Below are positions 56,046 through 64,000 of a DNA stretch of 64,000 nucleotides, piece by piece. The translations under genes and the position numbers were made by a program. Under the pieces are notes generated by a model. It was not told the origin of the DNA. It searched no databases and was given only the letters and a program-made list of their open reading frames with translations. The DNA lies in the NCBI RefSeq assembly GCF_024139115.2, contig NC_085141.1, positions 406,001,612 through 406,065,611 on the forward strand. The letters run 5' to 3'. This stretch comes from Armigeres subalbatus (taxonomy: Eukaryota > Arthropoda > Insecta > Diptera > Culicidae). Within the stretch, counting starts at the first letter, position 1. Each line of letters opens with the position of its first letter.

Positions 56046-56284
56046 GTTAGGCAAGGGCATGGTCAGGGGGGGCAGCGGGGCCGTCGCTCCCCCTAAATGG
56101 TGGAAAGATTGAACGGGTACTGAAATGAATTCCCTTAAACATGTGCACTTTCCGATCCAATCATATTCAGAAATAGGGGGCTGAAATTCCCAAAAACTTA
56201 TTAGGGTATCCAGGATCCATAATATATGAAAGTTCAAAACAACATAAACAATTTCTCCTTATCTAGAAACCCCCCACTAACTTT

Positions 56285-56735
56285 TTTTCAGGAAATTCAT
56301 GAAGAAATTCCTTGAAGATTTCTTTACTTCTAGACATTTCTTCGGCTATTCTTCCAGAAAAATCTCCGGCATTTCCTTCAGGAATGCATTCGAGAGAAGG
56401 TTTTTTGGAGTTCCACCAGTTGTTCCTCCGGGAATTCATTCAGACTTTCTTTCAGGAATTCATTTAGGCTTTCTTTGGGAATTTATCTAAAAAATCCTCA
56501 AGAATTTCCAGAGAATTTCTCTGGGAATTCTTCCGGGAGGTCCTTTAAGAATTCTTCCAGGAGTTTCTCCTAGAATTTCTACGGAAGTTCACTTGGGAGT
56601 TCATCCAGGAGTTCTTACGAGAGTTCCTCCGGAAATTCTTCCTGTAGTTCTTCAAGAAATTGCTCCAGAAGTTCCAGGAGGAACCGGAGGAACTGCCGGT
56701 GAAACTCCCGGAGGAATGCTCATAGAAACTGCCAG
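56285..56735. repeat. TTCCTCCAGGAATTC-type minisatellite
   Basis: About 20 imperfect units of 21-24 bp such as GGAATTCTTCCGGGAG, GAATTTCTCTGGGAA, GAGTTCCTCCGGAAATTC. Frames through it give repetitive Ser/Asn/Arg peptides and are not genes. Confidence 0.8.
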
Positions 56736-56828
56736 ATCTATACAGTATTATAAACGTGCCAAATAAAAATTCAAATCGTACGGTCGATTTCGGTCTTTCC
56801 ATTATTTCTACCCGATTCGTCAGCGTCG

Positions 56829-57165
56829 TGTGTGAAATATCACAAGTCCCTTGCTGGATAAGGATTTTATCGTTTTCGGTGTTGCAGCAGATTAGTTAGC
56901 GCTAATTCATTACTTCCCTCGAAGTGGGATCTCGGTTGCTCTTGTGCAGTGCATAATTCGGACCCTGGATCGATCAGGTGGAAGATGACATGCGGACCCT
57001 CCGTAGACTGCGTGGATGGCGACGTGTAGCCATGGACTGAGCCGTATGCAGAAGACTCTTATATACCACACAGGCCACTTCGGCCTTAGTCTGAATAAAT
57101 AATACAAAGGATCAACGGTGGTCTAATCTTGAAGAATAAGTGCTAGTCTCCTGGACACAAAGGGC
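56829..57165 (+). repeat. Possible solo or orphan LTR remnant
   Basis: A TG start (TGTGTGAAATATCACAAG), a TATA-like TTATATACC (57059), AATAAATAATA (57093) and a CA end (CTGGACACA, about 57160), followed nine bases later by TGGCGACCCAAGCCC, which looks like a primer binding site. No second copy is in the window, so this is tentative. It might belong to the BEL/Pao relic upstream or to a different element. Confidence 0.3.
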
Positions 57166-57534
57166 TTGTGGCGACCCAAGCCCCTGGTCAGTACTCCCGC
57201 GTGTGTTTATAATCGTATTTAGTGATTCTTGGTGACTGCTAACTCAGTGAAGAAAGACCTTCGATAATCGGGTAGTTCGCGCTTGAACAGTGTCATTGAA
57301 CATATATCAGGAATCAGAACGTCTGCTCCAAGAGCACGTTCACCTCAATCTGGGAAAATTGTGCCATTGCCTTCATAGTCTTTTCCGTCAAACACCTAAA
57401 CGAAAAGGAAGGGAACAAAAAGGAAATGAATTTAGATTTGAGGAAAAGGGGAAGTTGAGGAAAGAGCATACAACGCATAAGTGTACATGAACTTAAAGCT
57501 CCTTACCACAACGGATTTTAAACAACATACCTAA
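57166..57534. other. Spacer without a recognisable gene
   Basis: No supported frames. A basic 66-residue frame at 57290-57490 shows no family resemblance. Confidence 0.4.
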
Positions 57535-57859
57535 AGCCCTCAGTACACTGTTTGTCAGAGGCGCATCCACGTTCCGAGTCGTGGGTAGGACAAATAGGTA
57601 ATACCGATTTGGGCACAAGTCCTGATAATAGCATATTTTTTTCCAAGTTCGTTTATTTGGAAGGCTCAGGCGTGTATAACACTTTACGGAGCCACGTTTC
57701 TTTGTGGTATGTACAATCGACATAATCTTATTATTAAATTGGTAAGAGAGGGAAATAAGCCAACGTACTCGTGGTGACTCGAGGTTACGTTTACAATGTT
57801 TAAGGATGGATGAGGATTATGATTCGGGAATCAGGGAATCATCATAATATAATTGATAT

Positions 57860-58139
57860 TAGCATTAGCACTAGACGTTTCGCACAAATTCGAATGTGTT
57901 GCAAGCCTAGAATATTTTTTTCGAGTTGCATCATTTAAAGCCGTTCATAGATAATGATTTGGGACTAATCGCTTTCTCTTAGATGGAAGCAAAGCACTTT
58001 CCAACAGTCGATTTCGGTTCTGGTCACGTTCTTGCGAATGCTGGAGAAGAAAGGAAGGCACAGATAACTCTACGACTTCTCATAGGTGCCACGGAAGGTT
58101 AGTCTGGAAGGTACAACAGTAGGAATCGTTTTGGTAGAA
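57860..58139 (-). mobile_element. tRNA-derived SINE, headless copy
   Basis: Starts with the TTAGCATTAGCA tail and matches the body of the SINE at 54796-55235 (ATTTGGGACTAATCGCTTTCT, AGATGGAAGCAAAGCAC, GGAATCGTTTTGGTAGAACAT). The tRNA-like head is missing, as expected for 5' truncation. Confidence 0.72.
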
Positions 58140-58628
58140 CATAAACAACAACATAATCAATTCTAAATCATCTGAATTTGAGAAAATCTTTGTGGACAGA
58201 ATACTCACATAATTTGAGAAATTTTCTTCAATTTTCTGGACAAATATTGCTTTTCCAAAATGGTTTATGATTTTCCAAAGAAGCATGACATAGATCTTGG
58301 AGTCCTTTTTGACCTCGGGAAAACCAAGGATATTTTACCAATTACAAAGGTTTAGTATGTTCAGACCGCATCGTGCTTTCGTGCTGTGCGGTTCTTTCTC
58401 TCTTTGCGGAAGGAAGTTTTTAATACTACCCGAAGCTATTTTAATTTCAACGGTGCTTCTTAGCGCTATTTGTACCCTACCCACTGATCCCGTTACGATC
58501 TTTGCAAGTACCCTTCGTTTAACGTTGGACCCGTTTGCGGAAGTAAAATTCCGACAAGCGGTGGTAATCCTGCAGGGACACCGTTCTGGGAAAAAACCTC
58601 TTAGAAGGTCACGTCTCCACGCTCAGCA

Positions 58629-60042
58629 ATGAGCATTAATAAAAACAAGAGGAAGGGGGAGTCTCTGAATTCTCCACTTCCTTCAAAGAAACAAGGTTTC
58701 AAGACCGTCCTGCCCAAGCGCGGAAAAAATAGAAGAAAGCTGGAGACTTCAGATATTCCTTCTAAATCTAACGTTGACATTATTTCTTCTCCCATCGAAC
58801 TGAGCAATCAGTTCGATTTGATTAATAACGAATTTGAGGAAATCGAATCTACCTCTAGCCCAGGTGATTCGATTCATGCGAAGAAACAACGGATTCCGCC
58901 AATTGTGGTATCTGTTGCCGAGTTTTCTGGCTTTCGGAATGAAATCTTGAGTAACCTTCGGGGATCAAGGTTTCATTTCAGATTGCTAGGAAGGGTGACT
59001 GCCGCGTTTTGCCGGGATCCTTTGACGATCGCAAACGTCTTCTCCAGTATTTAACTGAGAAGCGCCATAAATTCTTCACATACGACGACAAAACTGAGCG
59101 ATTGTTCAAAGTCGTCTTGAAAGGTCTGCCCAGTGATGACAAATCACTGGATGAGATTAAAATTGAAATTTCTGAATTACTTGGATTTTCACCAGTCCAA
59201 GTAATTAAGATGAAAAAGAAATCCCACTCTGGTACTTCCCAAAGGGCATTTCTCAAGAATTTTATTTAGTTCATTTTAACAAAAGTGAACTAAATAATAT
59301 GAAAAGTTTGGAAAAGGCCTGTATTATGTCCCATGTCCGTGTTACATGGGAACATTTCCGCAGGCCTGGGGGAAATTTTCAAAATCCCACTCAGTGCCGT
59401 AAGTGCCAAAAGTGGGGTCACGGAACCAAACATTGCCACATGGATGCTAAATGCATGATTTGTGGTGGAACCTCTCACGCCAAGGACGCTTGTCCTGTGA
59501 GAGAAGATTCCAATAAATTTAAGTGTGCAAATTGTGGGGGTAATCATAAATCCAATTTCTGGGAATGCCCTTCACGCAAAAAAGTTTTGAATTCCCGTGC
59601 AAAATTGATGACGGGAAATTCCAATCGGATCCCAGATTCGATGGGTAGAATTTTTTCAAACGCTCAAATTTCGAAACCGGTTACCGGTCGAGCAATTCAT
59701 ACCCACCACAATTCACAAACAAATTTTGCCGCTCGTCAACGGGTAGCAAGCACTTCAGTAAATTCCAATTTTTCCAATGTACCTACGTATGCAAACATCG
59801 CTGCTGGTAGACAAAATGTCTCTTCTCAAAATGAGGTTTATACCCATGTCCCAACGGAAAATAACGGTCATGTTGCCGATTCAGGTAGCATGACTGCTTC
59901 CGATTTTGATTTTTTAACTGAACAATTGCATCACATGATTGATGCAATGTTCAAAACAAATACCATTCCTGAAGCTGTTCAGGTTGGTATAAAGTACACA
60001 CAAAAAATTGTTATCGGACTCCGTTTCAATGGATCCAAATAA
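58629..60042 (+). pseudogene. Juan-like ORF1 (nucleic-acid-binding Gag-like protein)
   Basis: Starts MSINKNKRKGESLNSPLPSK with a basic N-terminus. A frameshift falls near 58980 and another near 59264, so three frames are used. The middle carries LFKVVLKGLPSDDKSLDEIK (an RRM-like block in Jockey-clade ORF1), and the C-terminal part three zinc knuckles: CRKCQKWGHGTKHC, CMICGGTSHAKDAC and CANCGGNHKSNFWEC, then PTYANIAAG. The stop at 60040-60042 overlaps the ORF2 start by 14 bases. Confidence 0.85.
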
Positions 60043-62660
60043 TTGTGTGAAAGTTCTAAATTGGAATGCCCGCTCTCTAAAGGGTAAGGAAGATGAATTA
60101 TTCAACTTCCTAACAGTTCATAATGTGCATATTGCCATTATAACAGAAACCTATTTAAAACCAGGACTCTCCATTAAAAGAGACCCAAATTATTTTATCT
60201 ACAGAAATGATCGTCTTGACAGCGCCTGTGGTGGGGTCGCCATTGTCATTAATAGACGTATCAAACATACATTATTTTCTTCGTTCGAAACCAAAGTTTT
60301 TGAAACCTTGGGAGTTTCTGTTCAAACAAATTTTGGAAAATTTTCCTTCATTGCAGCTTACTTGCCTTTTCAATGCAATGGGCAGCAAAAGAATTTGTTG
60401 AAAGCTGATCTTCAAATTCTGACTCGCAACAAATCTAAATTCTTCGTAATTGGTGACTTCAATGCCAAACACCGTTCATGGAATAATGCTCAAAGCAATT
60501 CCAATGGTAAAATTTTATTTGAAGATTGTTCTGCGGGATATTATACTATTCAATATCCCAATGGACCAACTTGTTTTTCTTCCAGTCGAAATCCTTCTAC
60601 AATTGATTTAGTTTTAACGGATTCAAGTCAGCTGTGTGGCCAATTGGTAACTTATGCTGACTTTGACTCTGATCACCTTCCTGTGACATTTGAAATCTCA
60701 CAAGAAGCCATTTATAATCCAATCAGCTCTACTTTTAATTATCATAGAGCTGATTGGGATTTATATAAAACGTATATCGATAGGAATTTTGATGTTGATA
60801 TTCCTCTCGATACCAAAAGTGATATTGATAATGCTCTCGTATCTTTGACAAATTTAATTGTCGAAGCCAGAGGCATTGCAATTCCTAAATGTGAAATTAA
60901 ATTCAACTCCATTATTATTGACGACGATCTTCAGCTACTGATCCGTCTTAAAAATGTGAGGCGAAGGCAATACCAAAGAACTCGCGATCCCACTTTAAAA
61001 GTTATTTGGCGAGATTTGCAAATGAAATTAAAAACGTTTCGCTATTCTGAGAAATACCAACTTTGAGAATAATGTCTCGAAGTTGGATCCCAGTTCGAAA
61101 CCCTTCTGGAAATTGACAAAAATTCATAAAAATCCTCAAAAGCAAATTCCAGCGCTTAAAGAGGAAATTAAATTTTATTAACAAATGGCGAAAAGGCTCA
61201 AAAACTTGCTCAGCAGTTCGAGAGTGCCCATAATTTTAGTCTAGGTCTCACTAGTCCAATTGAGGATCAGGTTACACGAAGCTTCGAAGACATTCTCAAC
61301 CAAGATAATGTTTTTGACCCTTCGTTGGGAACTAATTTGGATGAAGTGAGATCTATTACTAGAAAATTTAAAAATATGAAAGCCCCGGGTGATGATGGTA
61401 TTTTCTACATACTTATCAAAAAACTTCATGAGAGCTCTTTATCCTTTTTGGTTAATTTATTTAACAAATGTTTTCAATTGGCATACTTCCCAGATAAATG
61501 GAAAAACGCCAAAGTTGTTCCAATTTTGAAGCCGGACAAAAATCCAGCTGAGGCTTCTAGTTATCGCCCAATCAGTTTGCTTTCTTCAATAAGCAAACTG
61601 TTTGAAAAGATTATTTTAAATAGAATGATGGTTCATATTAATGACAATTCTATTTTTGCTGATGAGCAATTTGGTTTTCGCCATGGGCATTCAACCACTC
61701 ATCAGTTATTAAGAGTTACGAACTTAATTCGGCTCAACAAATCTGAAGGATATTCGACTGGAGTTGCTCTTCTTGATATAGAGAAAGCATTTGATAGTGT
61801 TTGGCATGAAGGTTTGATTGTAAAATTGATGAATTTTAATTTTCCTCTGTACATTATTAAACTGATCCAAAATTATTTATCAGATCGCTCACTGCAGGTA
61901 AACTATCAGAATTCTAAATCTGATAGATTACCTGTTAGAGCTAGTGTTCCCCAAGGCAGCATACTGGGGCCCATATTGTATAACATTTTACTTCTGACTT
62001 ACCTGATTTACCACCAGGGTGTCAAAAATCTTTGTTTGCAGATGACACAGGTCTCTCAGCCAAAGGGCGAAGCCTTCGTGTCATTGTAGTAGATTGCAAA
62101 AAGTTTGGATATTTTTTCCACTTACTTGCAAAAATGGAAAATTTCCCTGAATGCTTCCAAAACTCAGCTTATAATTTTCCCACATAAGCCGAGAGCTTCT
62201 TATTTTAAACCTTCTAACAGACATATTGTCACTATGAATGGGGTTCCAATTAATAGGCGAACCTAAATATTTAGGACTTCTGCTAGATCAAAATCACATT
62301 GAAGGCCTGCAAGCCAAATGTAACAAATATATTAAGTGTCTATATCCACTTATAAACAGAAAATCTAAACTTTGTCTTAAGAACAAACTTTTGATTTACA
62401 AACAAATTTTTAGACCAACCATGTTGTATGCTGTGCCAATATGGACTAGTTGCTGCAATACCAGAAAGAAGGCACTTCAGAGGATTCAAAATAAAATTTT
62501 GAAAATGATTCTGAAGTTACCTCCGTGGTATAGTACCAATGAACTTCATAGAATTTCTAATATTGAGACATTGCAACAAATGTCCAACAAAATAATTTCG
62601 AATTTTAGACAAAAATCGTTGCAATCTTCTATTGCAACGATTAGCTCCTTGTACCCTTAG
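60029..62660 (+). pseudogene. Juan-like ORF2 (AP endonuclease and reverse transcriptase)
   Basis: From ATG 60029: VKVLNWNARSLKGKEDELF (Asn), IAIITETYLKPG (Glu), FFVIGDFNAKHRSWNNA (Asp-Asn), STIDLVLTDS, DFDSDHLPVTFE (His), so the endonuclease is complete. The frame stops at 61066 after KYQL and continues in other frames through the linker. RT at 61325-62089: SYRPISLLSSISKLFEKIIL, FGFRHGHSTTHQLL, VALLDIEKAFDSVWHEGL (Asp), VPQGSILGPILYNI, a short deletion, then SLFADDTGLSA (about 62030) in the next frame. Further shifts near 62090 and 62255. The C-terminus LYAVPIWTSCCNTRKKALQR and NKILKMILKLPPW ends at 62660. Confidence 0.85.
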
Positions 62661-62878
62661 TATAAATTAGGTTAAGTTTAGTTTAAGTAGAAAACATTGT
62701 AATTCCTACATGGTTTAATTCAACCAGAGGAAATATCGTAACTGCCAGAGGCAATTGAAATGTATTAATAATATCTAAAAATATAACATAGCAAATAAGG
62801 ATGATAGTGTTAATAAAACACGGAACACCTAGTCTAAGAGATGAATGCATGTATTAGATAATTAGCAAATAAAATTAG

Positions 62879-62909
<31 letters not shown>

Positions 62910-63625
62910 TTTAGTATGTTGTCTGTTGTCGGATCGGCTGCTTTCCAATATGTATAGTATGGAGGATTTCTAGTGCGAAAGCTTTACTGGAGCTTTGCCT
63001 AATACTTAGTTGTTTGAATTCCATAATGGGCCTAAAGGGCTAGTGGTAGTAATTTAAAATAAATAATTAAAACTATGTTATCATTTAGTATAGAATACTG
63101 TTACTAACGCTTTAACTCCTTTATTAGTGAAATAAAAACAGCAATTTGTTAGGCCGAGTCGTAGAAAAACCGTCACAATAGAAGTCCGCCATACAACCCA
63201 TTTTGGAATTTAGCCATTGTTTAGACATTTTTGATTATCGGTATTATAAAGTACCTGAAGTACTTAAGAATAATTAGTAGTCTATTTCTTAAAGATCCCA
63301 GAAACCTCTATGATTATTTTTTAGACTCTAATTTACTTTGAAATCACCTTTTGCATACACACAGATTCTTGTCAGCTAAAGACTTCATATGTTCTTTTCA
63401 TAATCATGGGTAGGACAATGCTTTGACTGTACCACCCAGGAAAATTCATTCGTAGGACATGTCCTACTTGTCCCACCCACTCCCGGCGCCACTGCTGTTT
63501 GTCATGATGATAAATATTTGTCAAGTCAGCCTGAAATCCATGTCGATTTCTAATCAGTCTGATAGATATCTGGATAAACTTGACAAATATTTGTCAATAT
63601 GACAAACAGTGGACTGCGGGCTTAA

Positions 63626-64000
63626 TACTATTAAGGTTCAGGTTTCTGAAGTTAATTTCACAATTTCACAGTTGAATCGAAGTCACGGCATACAAAAAAC
63701 AAGTCAGGCTCATCACGTATGTAAACATTCAGTTTGAATGTAAACATGTGACGTCACTGCTATCTTCGCACAAGCTGGACCGAGACGATGCGATGCTCTA
63801 CGGTCGCAGCATGCTCACTTTTGTACTCCAACATGTGGCGATAAAATATGCGTCACATTCGAAGTGTCATTTTTCTAACGAGCCTACCTTGTTTTCTGTA
63901 TACAGTGAATCGAAGTGACCTGTCAAGACCTTGACTAATGTCGTTTTCGTTTTTGAGGTGTAGCAACACCGTTTTGTGCAGCATTTTGCACGGCAAAAAA
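63626..64000. other. Right-edge spacer without a recognisable gene
   Basis: A short inverted GTAAACATTCAGTTTGAATGTAAAC-like motif (63720-63746, written here only in part) and TGTAAACATGTGACGTCA near 63741. No gene seen. Confidence 0.4.

Larger units (their letters stand above)
58362..62907 (+). mobile_element. Juan-like (Jockey clade) non-LTR retrotransposon, near full length
   Basis: About 4.55 kb from CAGACCGCATCGTGCTTTC to a poly(A) of 27 or more bases, with the 13-base GGTTTAGTATGTT (plus neighbouring As) duplicated at 58349-58361 and 62908-62920. Two overlapping ORFs, Gag-like and endonuclease-RT. The start at a CAGACC-type 5' end suggests full length. Protein style and size fit the Juan family abundant in Aedes; that name is from memory. 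Several frameshifts make it inactive. Confidence 0.82.
57556..63494. mobile_element. hAT element, copy 2, carrying SINE and Juan-like insertions
   Basis: Ends CAGAGGCGCATCCACG and CTCCCGGCGCCACTG with 8-bp CTGTTTGT repeated at 57548-57555 and 63495-63502. The internal non-inserted parts match copy 1 (for example AATTTGAGAAATTTTCT, TATTGCTTTTCCAA, and GTAGGACATGTCCTACTTGT near the right end). No transposase. The 4.5-kb Juan-like insertion explains most of the length difference. Confidence 0.87.
57535..63622. mobile_element. 149-bp Harbinger-type MITE split by a hAT insertion
   Basis: The left piece 57535-57555 (AGCCCTCAGTACACTGTTTG) and right piece 63495-63622 form one small palindromic element: ends AGCCCKCAGTMCACTGTTTG and inverse, inner GACAAATATTTGTCAA palindrome. 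TAA flanks it at 57532-57534 and 63623-63625, the target preference of PIF/Harbinger MITEs. The hAT at 57556-63494 sits inside. Confidence 0.75.

Noticed and set aside
1..64000. Endogenous copies of RNA viruses (flavivirus- or rhabdovirus-like)
   Set aside because: Looked for because they are common in Aedes; no such motif was recognised. All RT-like sequence is explained by retrotransposons.

Overview
The window is eukaryotic, repeat-saturated DNA that looks like a mosquito genome of the Aedes type. The reasons are the transposon mixture (Juan/Jockey-, Loner-, L1- and R1-like non-LTR elements, BEL/Pao and Ty3/gypsy LTR elements, a Penelope-like element, Harbinger, hAT, a Feilai-like SINE, and many MITEs with 2-, 3-, 8- and 9-bp target duplications), the AT-rich spacers and GT-AG introns. 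Species was not proven. No bacterial operon, rRNA, functional tRNA gene or CRISPR array was seen. Almost every recognisable coding sequence belongs to a transposable element, and nearly all are broken by stops, frameshifts, deletions or nested insertions.

Layout. 1-1.6 kb: 3' end of a CR1/L2-like retrotransposon. 2.3-6.4 kb: internally deleted Jockey-like ORF2 interrupted by a 2.8-kb terminal-inverted-repeat (TIR) element with a 2-bp duplication; then a Loner/I-type 3' fragment to 6.96 kb. 8.47-15.32 kb: a Harbinger transposon with both genes (spliced transposase and SANT/MADF-like partner), TIRs and a CAG duplication, carrying a 9-bp-TSD element with a 1.1-kb polypyrimidine core. 15.5-22 kb: a Penelope-like element split by a complete 5.18-kb Ty3/gypsy with LTRs identical by eye. 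22-23.8 kb: degraded BEL/Pao. 23.8-26 kb: low-repeat stretch with possible host exons on the minus strand. 26-32.6 kb: minisatellites, a palindrome, and a long-TIR element containing a foldback MITE, a mariner-type transposase scrap and an R1-like tail lying in an ACAY microsatellite.

33.1-48.7 kb is a nested stack. A Loner-like element is split by a 4.05-kb non-coding LTR retrotransposon (5-bp TSD) and by an L1-like element, which itself carries a hAT (8-bp TSD), a foldback MITE with arms of about 370 bp and a Feilai-like SINE. 48.7-52 kb has no recognisable gene. 52-56 kb is a second BEL/Pao relic holding self-nested CCCGACTAG MITEs and a tRNA-derived SINE. 57.5-63.6 kb is a small Harbinger-type MITE containing a 5.9-kb hAT, which contains a near full-length Juan-like retrotransposon.

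The most unusual signal is in the leader of the non-coding LTR element (34.9-35.25 kb): nine small hairpins of three types, two sharing a CGAGTGGG loop, with base changes that preserve pairing. That suggests a structured RNA, perhaps a packaging or dimerisation element. All twelve non-SINE retroelement pieces lie on the plus strand and all four SINE copies on the minus strand.
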